From Pontiellaceae bacterium B12227 (GTDB lineage Bacteria > Verrucomicrobiota > Kiritimatiellia > Kiritimatiellales > Pontiellaceae): DNA of 64,000 nucleotides. The position numbers were made by a program, and so were the translations under genes. Below the pieces are notes generated by a model that saw only the letters and a list, made by a program, of their open reading frames with translations, was not told where the DNA came from and did not search any database. Below, piece by piece: positions 1-8,602 of the stretch. The stretch's first letter is position 1; each line of letters begins with the position of its first letter. Where the stretch lies: positions 1 through 64,000 of the forward strand of contig JAROAZ010000008.1 of NCBI GenBank assembly GCA_029432775.1, given 5' to 3'.

Positions 1-4
1 CCGC

Positions 5-29
5 GGCGGTTTCATCGAAACCGCCCTAC
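5..29 (-). repeat. REP-like hairpin with GTAG foot
   Basis: A perfect 9-bp inverted repeat (GGCGGTTTC / GAAACCGCC, 3-nt loop) is followed directly by CTAC. On the minus strand it therefore reads GTAG followed by a hairpin. That is the architecture of REP elements mobilised by RAYT (Y1) transposases. It sits just upstream of dus. Assignment to REP is by structure only. Confidence 0.55.
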
Positions 30-39
30 CCTTTTCATT

Positions 40-1020
40 ATGAGTTTTTGGAATACATTCAACGAACCGATCATTGCACTTGCTCCCATGGAGGATGTGA
101 CCGATACGGTCCTGCGCCAGCTCCTGCTCGGTATCGCCGATCCGGGCGCGTTGCACGTCGTGATGACGGAATTTGTCTCCACCGATGGGCTGGTCCATAG
201 AAAAGCCCGGAAGCGGGTCATCCACCGTTTGCAGGTGACGGACGAAGAGCGGAAACTGCTGAAACAAAAGAACATCAAAATCGTGGCGCAGATCTGGGGC
301 AACACGCCCGAAAACTATCAGCAGGTTGCCAAAGAGATCACCGAAGAAATGGAGTTCGATGGGATCGACATCAACATGGGCTGTCCCGTTCCCAAGGTCG
401 TTGCCCGCGGCTGCTGCTCCGGACTGATCGGCAACCCGACACTGGCCAAAGAAATCATTCAGGCGGCTCAGGAGGCAACGGACCTTCCGGTGTCTGTAAA
501 AACCCGCATCGGGCTGAAGTCGGTCGCGACTGAAGAATGGATCGGCCACATTTTGGAAACCAAACCGGCCGCACTGACCATTCATGGCCGCACGCAGAAA
601 CAGATGTCGCAAGGCCTGGCCGACTGGAGCGAGATTGCCAAAGCCGCGCGCCTGCGCGACCAGTTGGACCTTGATCTTCCCGTCATTGGAAACGGGGATA
701 TCCAATCATTGGAAGAGGCGCGTGCAAAATGTGCCGAGTTCAAACTGGACGGCGCCATGATCGGCCGCGGAATTTTTGACAATCCGTGGCTGTTTATGGA
801 AGAGCAGCGGGAACGCTCTAAAGAAGAGAAGCTCGATATGCTATGGAAGCACACCGAGCTTTTTGACCGTGTCTGGCAGGGTTCAAAGAATTTTCATATC
901 CTGCGACGTTACTATTCCATCTACTCTAAGGGATTTTACGGTGCAGCCGAGCTGCGAACCAAACTGATGCAGACCGAATGCATTGAGGATGTAAAACAAC
1001 TCCTGCCCGCCAACGGTTAG
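40..1020 (+). CDS. dus: tRNA-dihydrouridine synthase (DusC-like)
   Basis: This 326-residue protein matches the Dus family, flavoproteins that reduce uridine to dihydrouridine in tRNA D-loops. Visible marks are the N-terminal LAPMEDVTD flavin-binding segment, DGIDINMGCPVPKV around residues 110-120, and VSVKTRIG near 150. TIHGRTQ near 180 and IGNGDIQS near 225 complete the TIM-barrel phosphate site. The usual catalytic-loop Cys appears within ARGCCSGL. The ATG used gives a normal N-terminus, but no strong ribosome binding site precedes it. The codons at the IQSLE stretch carry a near copy of the TTCCAA-N3-TTGGAA palindrome (700-714). Which D-loop position is modified cannot be told. Confidence 0.93.
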   Translation: MSFWNTFNEPIIALAPMEDVTDTVLRQLLLGIADPGALHVVMTEFVSTDGLVHRKARKRVIHRLQVTDEERKLLKQKNIKIVAQIWGNTPENYQQVAKEITEEMEFDGIDINMGCPVPKVVARGCCSGLIGNPTLAKEIIQAAQEATDLPVSVKTRIGLKSVATEEWIGHILETKPAALTIHGRTQKQMSQGLADWSEIAKAARLRDQLDLDLPVIGNGDIQSLEEARAKCAEFKLDGAMIGRGIFDNPWLFMEEQRERSKEEKLDMLWKHTELFDRVWQGSKNFHILRRYYSIYSKGFYGAAELRTKLMQTECIEDVKQLLPANG

Positions 1021-1069
1021 TTTTCAGGCATGCACATCCAGAATTCAATATACCGGCCACCGTTTTTTA

Positions 1070-1813
1070 CTAATCCAGCGCCGCTGATTTCCACCGAAAC
1101 GTCTCCCGAACATTATCCGGCAGACAGAGCTCCCTGACAAAGCTATTACCCTGAGGAGACTTGTACGTAAGTTTCAGCCATACCCCTTTAACATCATCTT
1201 CACTCTTTTTATTATAGGAAGTGGAATAAGTTGACGAACCATACGCATCCGTCGAAACATCTGTCTGTGCATCATATAGCCGAAACAGCGCGACTTTCTC
1301 CGTTTCAATAAAAAACTTCTTCCCCGCACTTAACCCAATTCCGTTATGGCGTTTCGCAACGACTTCGACCTTCTCCTCACTGGACCTGGAAAAATCAGTC
1401 ACTTTATAAATACAATATTCAAGCGACAGGTTGCTGAATGACTGAGCAGATTTATTCGCTATGGTGATATCATAATACTGAGGTGCCTTAGGTCGTTTGA
1501 CCTCCAATCTTTTGCTCTCCACCTTCCCCTTTCGTTTTTCTATTGTAATTCGCACCTTTGACTTCGACAGGAAATCCTGAGCCTCCAACCATTCTTTGAT
1601 GTAAGCCTGATCAGGCGCCGAAAAAATATCGGATGGAACCGTCACCTTACGCCCACCCTCGCGCTGCACGGTGACCTTCCCGGAACGCGCATCAACCTTG
1701 ACGAGCTTCCCTCGAATCTCGCGCCCCTCTTCGTCTTTAAACAACCGGTAGCCCTCATCAGCAAAAACCGAAAGAGAAAGGCCCAGCATTAAGAAAATAC
1801 AGATCCTGTACAT
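1070..1813 (-). CDS. Secreted SHD1-like domain protein
   Basis: The protein has about 247 residues. It starts with a signal peptide (MYRICIFLMLGLSLSVFA) followed by an SHD1-like module of about 60 residues (F-x-D-x-x-G-R-E-I-x-G-K-L...VTVPSDIFS...DQAYIKEW). SHD1-like modules are common in secreted PVC-group proteins and have no assigned activity. The rest is a beta-rich domain. The open frame runs further upstream from a TTG, but the ATG chosen has a GGTGGGGAAA ribosome binding site and exposes the signal peptide. It is a tandem paralogue of the next gene upstream (1962-2714). Function is unknown. Confidence 0.75.
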   Translation of the reverse strand: MYRICIFLMLGLSLSVFADEGYRLFKDEEGREIRGKLVKVDARSGKVTVQREGGRKVTVPSDIFSAPDQAYIKEWLEAQDFLSKSKVRITIEKRKGKVESKRLEVKRPKAPQYYDITIANKSAQSFSNLSLEYCIYKVTDFSRSSEEKVEVVAKRHNGIGLSAGKKFFIETEKVALFRLYDAQTDVSTDAYGSSTYSTSYNKKSEDDVKGVWLKLTYKSPQGNSFVRELCLPDNVRETFRWKSAALD

Positions 1814-1961
1814 GAATATTTCCCCACCATCATTCGGAGCGCCTCCCCGAAATAATCTTATTCCCAAGACTTCCCCTGTGTCGCCGAACTATGGGCCAGG
1901 CAGAGACCCGACCGAATGCATCCCGCCTAGATCATTACTGGATGCCCTTTAGACGATAGGC

Positions 1962-2714
1962 CTACCATGCATATTTTCCGGCGATGCTTTCCGGTTCGTA
2001 GACATCGCGGATAACCGGCTTCCCATCCACTCCCTTGGTCTGCACGCGCAGCCAAATGCCTTTAACCTCGCCGGACTCCGATACCGGATCACCGCCTTTA
2101 TAGGTGTAATCACCATTCCAGTCCTTATCATGAATCACCACGGGAGAACTTTTCAGCGTGGTTTTCGCTTTGGAATCAAGCCGGGCAACTTCCAGTTTTC
2201 CTGCGACGTTTTTCTTTGCCACAACCAGCTTGGTTCCAGTGGCATCGCCGGTGCCCTGCTCGTAGAAAATGCGATACTCCAGAGTCAGGTCCTGTAACGG
2301 AACCTTATTCCGATTTTCGAGCAGGATTTCATAAATGAATTTTTCATATTTTGTTTCACTGATCGTTTCGTCCTCTACGCTGCCATCCGAATAGGAGATC
2401 TTTCCGCTTTCCTCTTCATCCCATTTCTCATCCAGCTTCCGCTTGCAGCTGATTTTGAAAAAAGCAGGACTGCGGAATCCGGCCAGCTCAGACCAGGCCG
2501 AGATGTAGTCCTGATCTTCCTGAACAAAGATAGATGGTTTAATCTTTTTGACGGAGCCGTTCTCAAGCCGCAACTCGACGATTCCCTGCCTTGCATTAAC
2601 GTCAACAATCTCAGCCACAATCGAACGTCCATCCGGAAGTTTGAACGTGTGCATCTCCGCCCGGACCAAACCAACAGACAAAGCGAAAATCAGAACAAAA
2701 AACAGCCTTTTCAT
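1962..2714 (-). CDS. Secreted SHD1-like domain protein (paralogue)
   Basis: This protein of about 250 residues starts at an ATG preceded by GGGGGATGTT. Its signal peptide is MKRLFFVLIFALSVGLVRA. It has the same layout as 1070-1813: an SHD1-like segment (FKLPDGRSIVAEIVDVN...KPSIFVQEDQDYISAW) and then a beta-rich domain with a matching LEYRIF-type strand and GIWLRV near the end. The pair is a tandem duplication that has diverged widely. No catalytic motif is visible. A role at the cell surface or in the periplasm is all that can be inferred. Confidence 0.75.
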   Translation of the reverse strand: MKRLFFVLIFALSVGLVRAEMHTFKLPDGRSIVAEIVDVNARQGIVELRLENGSVKKIKPSIFVQEDQDYISAWSELAGFRSPAFFKISCKRKLDEKWDEEESGKISYSDGSVEDETISETKYEKFIYEILLENRNKVPLQDLTLEYRIFYEQGTGDATGTKLVVAKKNVAGKLEVARLDSKAKTTLKSSPVVIHDKDWNGDYTYKGGDPVSESGEVKGIWLRVQTKGVDGKPVIRDVYEPESIAGKYAW

Positions 2715-2812
2715 AACATCCCCCAGGTTAACACCCATCTAATACTTGTAATCTGCATTTAAGATTTAGCAGTGTAACGGTCAACGACTTTCGTTCAAGG
2801 CAAATCCTGACT

Positions 2813-2827
2813 TTCCAACTTTTGGAA
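2813..2827. repeat. TTCCAA-N3-TTGGAA palindrome (spacer CTT)
   Basis: A perfect 6+6 copy in the intergenic gap between the secreted paralogue pair and thiE, about 20 bp before the thiE start. Confidence 0.8.
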
Positions 2828-2847
2828 GTTTCAGCAACCGAACCGTT

Positions 2848-3489
2848 ATGTATTATACGCTGATGAACGAACTTTTTGGACTCTATCTCATATTAACAAA
2901 CCCCGTTGCGGGCTACGAAAAAGCCGCCGAAGCTGCTGCGCATGAAGGCGTGCGCTATCTTCAGCTCCGCATGAAGAATGCATCACCCCAAGAGCACCTT
3001 GCGATGGCAATAAAATTGAGAAAAATCACGGCAGGAAGCGAAACGCAGTTCATTGTGAACGACGATCTCCAGGTCGCAATCGACAGCGATGCCGACGGCA
3101 TTCACCTTGGACAGAACGATTGCACCCTTCCCATGGCCCGAAAAAAATGGAACTGCCCGGGCAAGCTTTACGGACTCTCGACCCATTCTATGGAACAGGC
3201 CTCTAAGGCACAGGAACTTCAACCGGACTATATCGGCATCGGCCCGGTATTCCCCACTCCCACAAAAGCAGATACCGCCCCTGCAATCGGGATTGCGGAA
3301 GCCGGTCGCATTGCTTCAACAACTCCGTTGACTTCCGTGGTGATCGGCGGTGTGGATGAACAGAATCTTCCCGGCCTGCTTGAGGCCGGCGCAATGAACT
3401 ACTGCGTGGTCCGAGCCGTTAATTCATCGCCCGATCCGGCCTCGGCGATCCGGCGACTGCAGGACATCTGGAAAACTCACGCTTTTTGA
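2848..3489 (+). CDS. thiE: Thiamine-phosphate synthase
   Basis: At 213 residues the length is normal for ThiE, which joins HMP-pyrophosphate and thiazole phosphate to give thiamine monophosphate in the cytosol. Family marks are YLQLRMKNAS (substrate-binding QLR-K), FIVNDDLQVAIDSDADGIHLGQ (Mg and pyrophosphate site), GLSTHS, and DYIGIGPVFPTPTKADTAP with the conserved TxTK motif. VVIGGV follows near residue 165. No other thi gene is adjacent. The first ATG lacks a clear ribosome binding site, and an internal ATG five codons later would also keep the fold. Confidence 0.93.
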   Translation: MYYTLMNELFGLYLILTNPVAGYEKAAEAAAHEGVRYLQLRMKNASPQEHLAMAIKLRKITAGSETQFIVNDDLQVAIDSDADGIHLGQNDCTLPMARKKWNCPGKLYGLSTHSMEQASKAQELQPDYIGIGPVFPTPTKADTAPAIGIAEAGRIASTTPLTSVVIGGVDEQNLPGLLEAGAMNYCVVRAVNSSPDPASAIRRLQDIWKTHAF

Positions 3490-3538
3490 ACTTGAGCAAC
3501 CCCCGGGCAACCCCTATGTTCTGTCCCGATTTTTCATT

Positions 3539-3623
3539 GGGCGAGTGGTGAAATTGGTATACACGCGAGATTTAGGTTCTCGTGCCTAACAGCGTGCGGG
3601 TTCGAGTCCCGCCTCGCCCACCA
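3539..3623 (+). tRNA. tRNA-Leu (anticodon UAG)
   Basis: Acceptor strands GGGCGAG and CTCGCCC pair fully, with discriminator A and an encoded CCA. The anticodon arm GCGAGA-TTTAGGT-TCTCGT gives anticodon TAG. A long variable arm (class II) and the T-arm GGTTCGAGTCCC are present. Length is 85 nt, normal for tRNA-Leu. Confidence 0.97.
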
Positions 3624-3672
3624 CCTTTTCTTTTAGTTTGATGGAGAGCCTGAATCGATGGCCTCCGGAGCC

Positions 3673-3702
3673 AAAAAAGGGCCGTCTTAAACGACGGCCC
3701 TT
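3673..3702 (-). terminator. Rho-independent terminator of the thioredoxin gene
   Basis: GGGCCGTC / GACGGCCC stem with a 6-nt loop. On the minus strand it is followed by a run of six T. It lies about 20 bp past the stop of the thioredoxin-like gene. Confidence 0.85.
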
Positions 3703-3722
3703 GCATCTTTGCTAATTGAAGG

Positions 3723-4175
3723 CTATTTCTTGGCTTTCCCGTCAGCAATAAGTTTTTTGATGTGGGTGACATAAGCGTCCGGTCCACCCTGCTGGTAGCC
3801 GGTCTTCCCTACAATACTGCCATCCGGTCCGAGTACAAACACCGTCGGGAATCCACGCACGCCAAACTCTTTCGCCAGTTTTTCGTTCTGCTTGATAACG
3901 TCTGCGCTCTGCTTGGATTTATCGCGCGGATAGTCTGCCAGCACCAAAACCAGACTTTCTTTTGCATAATCCTTAAAGGCCTGTTGCTGAAATACTTCTT
4001 TATCCAGTTTAATGCACCAGCCACACCAGTCCGAGCCGCTGAAGTCGATTAGAATATGCTTATTCTGCTCTTTCGCTGTGGCCTTGGCCTTTTCAAAATC
4101 AGTTTCCCATCCCGCAGATGCAAACGCTCCGACACTCACTGCCACCGCCGCCACTACCGTCAACCACTTCTTCAT
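3723..4175 (-). CDS. Secreted thioredoxin-fold protein (WCGWC)
   Basis: This 150-residue protein has signal peptide MKKWLTVVAAVAVSVGAFASA and then a thioredoxin-like domain. The active-site motif is SDWCGWCIKL (CxxC at about residues 51-54), with the cis-Pro segment GVRGFPTVFVLGPDG near 112. It resembles the thioredoxin_7 / DUF255-like periplasmic group, which reduces or transfers disulfides, but the partner is unknown. The start has a GGAGGG ribosome binding site. It is a single gene with its own terminator. Confidence 0.88.
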   Translation of the reverse strand: MKKWLTVVAAVAVSVGAFASAGWETDFEKAKATAKEQNKHILIDFSGSDWCGWCIKLDKEVFQQQAFKDYAKESLVLVLADYPRDKSKQSADVIKQNEKLAKEFGVRGFPTVFVLGPDGSIVGKTGYQQGGPDAYVTHIKKLIADGKAKK

Positions 4176-4276
4176 ATTTACCCTCCAGGGGAGTTAAGGA
4201 TTACTTATCATTACACTTAAAACACGTCGTATGCTGATAAAGACACTCTAATGTTCATTTTGTTCATTAGCCATAC

Positions 4277-4305
4277 AAAAAAAAGCCGCCCAAACGGACG
4301 GCTTT
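4277..4305 (-). terminator. Rho-independent terminator of the aldolase gene
   Basis: AAAGCCG...CGGCTTT hairpin, followed on the minus strand by eight T. It lies just past the fba stop and next to a copy of the 15-bp palindrome. Confidence 0.85.
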
Positions 4306-4311
4306 CACAGT

Positions 4312-4326
4312 TTCCAATGATTGGAA
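4312..4326. repeat. TTCCAA-N3-TTGGAA palindrome (spacer TGA)
   Basis: A perfect copy placed between the fba stop codon (which begins two bases later on the other strand) and the fba terminator. Confidence 0.85.
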
Positions 4327-4327
4327 C

Positions 4328-5401
4328 TTAGTTAACGCCAACGGCGTTAAGGTCTTTGTAGGCCTGCTTGACGCGCTCTACAAGACCTTCCTGACCTTTA
4401 CGCAGCCATACGCGCGGATCGTAGAATTTCTTGTTCGGCTTGTCTTCGCCTTCCGGATTGCCCAGCTGACCCTGAAGGTAAGCTTCGTTGGCTTTGTAGA
4501 AGTTCAGGAGACCTTCCCAGGTTGCCCACTGGGTGTCGGTGTCGATGTTCATTTTGATTACACCGTAACCGATGGACTCTTCGATTTCTTCCGGAGAAGA
4601 ACCGGATCCACCGTGGAACACGAAGTTCAGCGGCTGGGCGGAATCGGTGCTGTATTTTTCAGCAACAAATGCCTGGGAATCACGCAGGATGGTCGGGGTC
4701 AGTTTAACGTTACCCGGCTTGTATACGCCATGTACGTTACCGAAGGACGCAGCAATCGTGAAGTTCGGGCTGATTTTAGACAGGGTTTCATAAGCGAAAG
4801 CCACGTCTTCCGGCTGCGTGTACAGCTTGGACTCGTCCATGTCGGAGTTGTCGACGCCGTCTTCTTCGCCACCGGTGCAACCGAGTTCAATTTCGAGGGT
4901 CATGCCGATTTTGCTCATGCGCTCGAGGTATTTAGCGGAGATCTCGATATTTTCTTCGAGGGACTCTTCAGACAGGTCAAGCATGTGGGAGGAAAACAGC
5001 GGACGGCCGGTTTCTTCGAACATTTTTTCACCGGCGTCGAGCAGACCGTCGATCCAGGGCAGCAGTTTCTTTGCAGCGTGGTCGGTGTGCAGGATAACCG
5101 GAACGCCGTAGGCTTCTGCCATAGCGTGTACATGCTGAGCACCGGAGATGGCTCCGAGAACCGCGCCGTTAGCCGGGCAGCCTTTACCAGCAGTGAAAGA
5201 AGCACCACCGTTAGAGAACTGAATGATTACCGGAGAGTTTACAGAAGCAGCAGCTTCCAGAACACCGTTGATGGAGTCTGTACCTACTACGTTTACGGCC
5301 GGCAGTGCGAATTTGTTTTCTTTAGCAATCTGGAAAACCTTGGCGACGTCGTCACCAAACAGAACACCGGGCTTTACAGCATCAAGAATCTTAGCTGACA
5401 T
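4328..5401 (-). CDS. fba: Fructose-bisphosphate aldolase, class II
   Basis: The protein of about 357 residues resembles the class IIA zinc aldolases of the E. coli FbaA type, which cleave fructose-1,6-bisphosphate in glycolysis. Visible marks are PAVNVVGTDSINGVLEAA, ILHTDHAAKKLLPW (zinc His and catalytic Asp), IELGCTGGEEDGVDN, FGNVHGVYKPGNVKL (zinc His), VFHGGSGS and KMNIDTDTQWA. The frame extends 20 codons further, but the chosen ATG (MSAKILDAV) has an AGGAAGG ribosome binding site. It is transcribed alone and ends at a strong terminator. Confidence 0.96.
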   Translation of the reverse strand: MSAKILDAVKPGVLFGDDVAKVFQIAKENKFALPAVNVVGTDSINGVLEAAASVNSPVIIQFSNGGASFTAGKGCPANGAVLGAISGAQHVHAMAEAYGVPVILHTDHAAKKLLPWIDGLLDAGEKMFEETGRPLFSSHMLDLSEESLEENIEISAKYLERMSKIGMTLEIELGCTGGEEDGVDNSDMDESKLYTQPEDVAFAYETLSKISPNFTIAASFGNVHGVYKPGNVKLTPTILRDSQAFVAEKYSTDSAQPLNFVFHGGSGSSPEEIEESIGYGVIKMNIDTDTQWATWEGLLNFYKANEAYLQGQLGNPEGEDKPNKKFYDPRVWLRKGQEGLVERVKQAYKDLNAVGVN

Positions 5402-5635
5402 AATATTACCTTCCTGGTTTAGTTGGGTTGGATTATTCCTTAGAGCCAATGTATTTGGCAAAAATTCGCGGGAACTATACCAATAAACACCCCGGGGTCA
5501 ATCCCGAGGGGAAATTTAATAAGAGGATGAATTATGAACCGGAAGATGAGGGAACAAGCGGGCTGCCGGATGGAGAGCAGATTCTTTCGCCCGCTCACCG
5601 TCTCTCCCGGTCATAGTCGATTCTGTTAGACCCGG

Positions 5636-5908
5636 CTACTGAGGCGGGAAATCAAAGTGGGTCTCGAAGAGGTCCGCCAACTTGCGGGCATAAGCCTCTT
5701 CATCAGGACCCGTTACTTTAATGGTAACTTCAGTCCCCTGCTCCATTCCGAGCATGATGCATTCCAGTGCAGAAGTCAGGTCACAGCTCCCGGAAGGCGC
5801 CGTGACCAGGATCTTACCCTCGTAGGAAGATCCTTCCTTCACCAGAATGGCAGAAGGCCGGCAATGGATGCCGGCCTCGTTTTTAATCACCGCTTTCGCT
5901 TCGAACAT
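5636..5908 (-). CDS. ptsH: HPr-family phosphocarrier protein
   Basis: This 90-residue protein has the HPr fold pattern. KNEAGIHCRPSAILVKEG holds the phosphorylatable His of the GxHxRP motif. The segment TSALECIMLGMEQGTEV aligns with the regulatory Ser46 region. The residue between His and Arg is Cys where Ala is usual. HPr passes phosphate from enzyme I to sugar permeases or acts in regulation. No other PTS gene is nearby, so a regulatory role is possible. Its ATG overlaps the stop of the upstream lipoprotein gene, which implies co-transcription. Confidence 0.88.
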   Translation of the reverse strand: MFEAKAVIKNEAGIHCRPSAILVKEGSSYEGKILVTAPSGSCDLTSALECIMLGMEQGTEVTIKVTGPDEEAYARKLADLFETHFDFPPQ

Positions 5909-6378
5909 TATTCAGCAGCTTCGGCCTTTTGTTCGGCAACTTCAGCTGCAGAGGCTTCTTGAACCTCGCCGTCGGCTTCCATTTCTTCGAGCTCTTCCGC
6001 CTGTGCTTCGCGCTCTTCTTCAACATCGCCGCTCTTCTGCGCTGCACGGATCATATCTTCATACACTACTTTATCATTCAGTGCGTATACATAAGGACGT
6101 GCAATAATGCCTTGGGCTTCACGGCTCGCATCACACTTCTCAACGGCAACCTTCGCCGCTTCTTTCAGGGTAGCCTTGCCGTAGTCATAGGCATAGGCGT
6201 AATCGCCACCCGGATCAATTGCGATGATAAACACCTTATTATCGGGCTGTTCGTAATAATCCAACAACTTTGCCTGAGCTTCCGGCGGAATTTTCGGAAT
6301 ATAAATTGAGTCGCTTGCACACCCCGCAATCACAGACACCAATGTGACAACACAGAAAATCTTTGCTAATACCTTCAT
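5908..6378 (-). CDS. Small lipoprotein with acidic C-terminal tail
   Basis: The protein has 156 residues and a lipoprotein signal (MKVLAKIFCVVTLVSVIAGC, Cys at about 20) after a GGAGGC ribosome binding site. The middle holds FIIAIDPGGDYAYAYDYGKATLKEAAKVAVEKCD, reminiscent of small stress-type repeats seen in other envelope proteins but not a family I can name. The last 45 residues are almost all Glu, Ala and Asp and are probably a coiled or disordered tail. It overlaps ptsH by one base. Confidence 0.75.
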   Translation of the reverse strand: MKVLAKIFCVVTLVSVIAGCASDSIYIPKIPPEAQAKLLDYYEQPDNKVFIIAIDPGGDYAYAYDYGKATLKEAAKVAVEKCDASREAQGIIARPYVYALNDKVVYEDMIRAAQKSGDVEEEREAQAEELEEMEADGEVQEASAAEVAEQKAEAAE

Positions 6379-6436
6379 TTAAGCCTCCAATAGTACGTTC
6401 GCGATTAATCTAAGTTTTTATGCCCCTATAGTCAAC

Positions 6437-7258
6437 CTAGCAAAACAATGAAAACGCAAGATCCTTAAAAGCCTTTCTCTTAAACGCCCCGTTTTTCACA
6501 AAACCCTTAACAATTTCCAGCATTTCGCCGTCGACATTCACTAAAAAACGCGGCGTCGAGCCGTATTTCCACTCATTGGAAAGCTGCTTTTCATAAACTT
6601 TTTTCAGAAAATCCACATCCAAATCCGCCTCATTCCTGCGCAACAGGTCGCCATCCCCGTAGATAATCTGGAACTTCAAACAAAGGGCTTCCACCAGCTC
6701 CGCCTTATCAACACCCAGGTTGGTTACCGAAGCCGGAACCGAGGCAATCGCATGCGTTTCGATCCCATCCACCATGGAGCCGAGATACCGGCTCAGCCGC
6801 TTCAGGTCCGTTTCCAGCAAAAGTGTGCCGTGATGCATGGCCTTCCCCTTCCGAAAAGCAAAGGCATTGCCGGAAAACTTCAGCCCATCCACACTCAGAT
6901 TACTTTTACCCGTCTTTTCCGCCCGAATCCCAAATGTTTCCAATGCCTGGAAAACCAGTTCATAGGCCATCTCTTCCTTATAGGCCTCCCGGGAAGTGAT
7001 GACGCAATAATTCAGGTTTCCCGCATCGTGATACACCGTGCCCCCGCCCGAAATCCGCCTAGCCAGCGGAACATCCTCCTGCGCCATCCGGTCCAGCCGG
7101 CATTCCTTCCAGGGATTCTGGTTCTTTCCCATCACCACCGCACACTCGCTCTGCCAGAGAAACAGGATCGGACCGCAATCGCCCACATGATCCATCAGAT
7201 ATTCCTCAATCGCGAGATTGCGATACACATCCAAACTCTCAGATTCAAAAATCAACAT
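6437..7258 (-). CDS. lplA: Lipoate-protein ligase A family protein
   Basis: This 273-residue protein belongs to the biotin/lipoate ligase fold. Family marks are MGKNQNPWKE, ARRISGGGTVYHDAGNLNY (the RRxSGGGxVYHD lipoate-binding loop), LKFSGNAFAFRKGKAMHHGTLLLETDL (catalytic Lys region) and VTNLG. LplA attaches lipoate to E2 and H proteins. The C-terminal part is short, so it could also act as an amidotransferase. AAAGG precedes the ATG. Two imperfect copies of the palindrome fall in the gene (6567 near copy, 6938 strict). Confidence 0.9.
   Translation of the reverse strand: MLIFESESLDVYRNLAIEEYLMDHVGDCGPILFLWQSECAVVMGKNQNPWKECRLDRMAQEDVPLARRISGGGTVYHDAGNLNYCVITSREAYKEEMAYELVFQALETFGIRAEKTGKSNLSVDGLKFSGNAFAFRKGKAMHHGTLLLETDLKRLSRYLGSMVDGIETHAIASVPASVTNLGVDKAELVEALCLKFQIIYGDGDLLRRNEADLDVDFLKKVYEKQLSNEWKYGSTPRFLVNVDGEMLEIVKGFVKNGAFKRKAFKDLAFSLFC
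6938..6952. repeat. TTCCAA-N3-CTGGAA palindrome (spacer TGC)
   Basis: Strict-class copy inside lplA, read as FQALE on the coding strand. Confidence 0.75.
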
Positions 7259-7398
7259 AATGAACCTTTAAACCACAAAATGTGCAGAAAACACAAACAA
7301 CCAACACAGCATTTATCAGGCAGTCCACAGCATCCACTTCCTTTTTCTGTGAGTTTTGTGTATCTTGTGGTCAATAAGTTCAGAAAGAGATGCTCAAA

Positions 7399-8601
7399 AT
7401 GTCAAAGATAACCGAACAATTCATCCGTAAAATACCCAAGACCGACCTGCACCTGCATCTCGACGGCTCCCTGCGGCTCTCCTCGCTCATCGAAATGGCC
7501 AAAGCCGAAAAGGTGAAACTCCCCTCCTACGAAGAAGCAGGCCTCAACGAGCTCGTCTTTAAACCGAAATATGCCAACCTCGGCGAATATCTCGCCGGCT
7601 TTGCCTACACCTGCGGCGTTCTCCAAACATTGGAAAACCTCGAACGCGCCGCCTTCGAACTCGCCGAAGATTCATATAATGAAGGCGTCCGCTACATCGA
7701 AGTCCGCTTTGCCCCGCAACTGCACATTGCCCGATCCAAGGAAATTGAACCGGTCGTCCGCGCCGTTTTCCAGGGGCTGGAAAAAGCGAAGAAACAGCTT
7801 AATGCCTCAAAAGCCGAAAACGACATGCCCTTCGAATACGGTATCATCCTCTGCGCCATGCGCCGCTTCAACCGCCATATGTCGCCCTATTACGGACGGC
7901 TCTTCTCACATGCGGGCAAAACAGGACACCGCTACATATACGCCCGCGCCTCCCTCGGACTGGTTAAAGAAGCCGTCCGGCTGCGCGATGAAGGCCTGCC
8001 CGTGGTCGGCTTCGATCTCGCCGGCGAAGAGGCCGGCTACCCCGCCATCCACCATCAGGAAGCATTCGAATACGCCCACCAGAATTTCCTGCGCAAAACC
8101 GTGCATGCCGGCGAGGCCTACGGCCCCGAATCGATCTTCCAGGCCATCACCGGCTGCCATGCCAACCGCATCGGCCACGGCACCTTTCTCTTCAGCGAAG
8201 AAGCGATTAAGCTGAAATCCATCAAAGAGCCGGGGAAATATATCGGGCAACTCAGCGAATACATCGCCAACCAGCGCATCACCATGGAGGTCTGCCCCAC
8301 CTCCAACCTGCAGACCATCCCCGAGTTCCAAACACTGGAAGACCACCCGCTCCAGCTCATGGTCGACAACGGCCTGTCCGTCAGCATCAGCACCGACAAC
8401 CGCCTCGTCTCCCACACCACCGTCACAAAAGAGCTGATGCTGTGCGTAGAGCACCTCAACCTGACCGAACACCAATTCCGCAACCTGGTCCTCGACGGCT
8501 TCAAGCGCTCTTTCTTCCCGGCTTCCTATCTCGAAAAACGTGCCTTCGTCCGCCGCGCCATCAACCTCTACGACGGCCTAGCCAAACTGCACCTCGATTA
8601 A
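7399..8601 (+). CDS. add: Adenosine deaminase family protein
   Basis: The protein of about 400 residues has metal and catalytic marks of adenosine/AMP deaminases. These are KTDLHLHLDGSL (HxH zinc ligands), RFAPQLH, KTVHAGEAYGPE (His and catalytic Glu), NRIGHGTFLF, MEVCPTSNLQT and VSISTDNRLVS (zinc Asp). It hydrolyses adenosine to inosine in purine salvage. AGAAAGAG lies nine bases before the second in-frame ATG, which I chose; the first ATG is three codons upstream. It may instead act on adenine. Confidence 0.92.
   Translation: MSKITEQFIRKIPKTDLHLHLDGSLRLSSLIEMAKAEKVKLPSYEEAGLNELVFKPKYANLGEYLAGFAYTCGVLQTLENLERAAFELAEDSYNEGVRYIEVRFAPQLHIARSKEIEPVVRAVFQGLEKAKKQLNASKAENDMPFEYGIILCAMRRFNRHMSPYYGRLFSHAGKTGHRYIYARASLGLVKEAVRLRDEGLPVVGFDLAGEEAGYPAIHHQEAFEYAHQNFLRKTVHAGEAYGPESIFQAITGCHANRIGHGTFLFSEEAIKLKSIKEPGKYIGQLSEYIANQRITMEVCPTSNLQTIPEFQTLEDHPLQLMVDNGLSVSISTDNRLVSHTTVTKELMLCVEHLNLTEHQFRNLVLDGFKRSFFPASYLEKRAFVRRAINLYDGLAKLHLD
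8326..8340. repeat. TTCCAA-N3-CTGGAA palindrome (spacer ACA)
   Basis: Strict-class copy inside add, read as FQTLE. A near copy at 7621-7635 in the same gene is read as LQTLE. Confidence 0.75.
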
Positions 8602-8602
8602 C

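Noticed and set aside
4613..5398. 261-codon plus-strand open frame
   Set aside because: Antisense to class II aldolase, which is certain.
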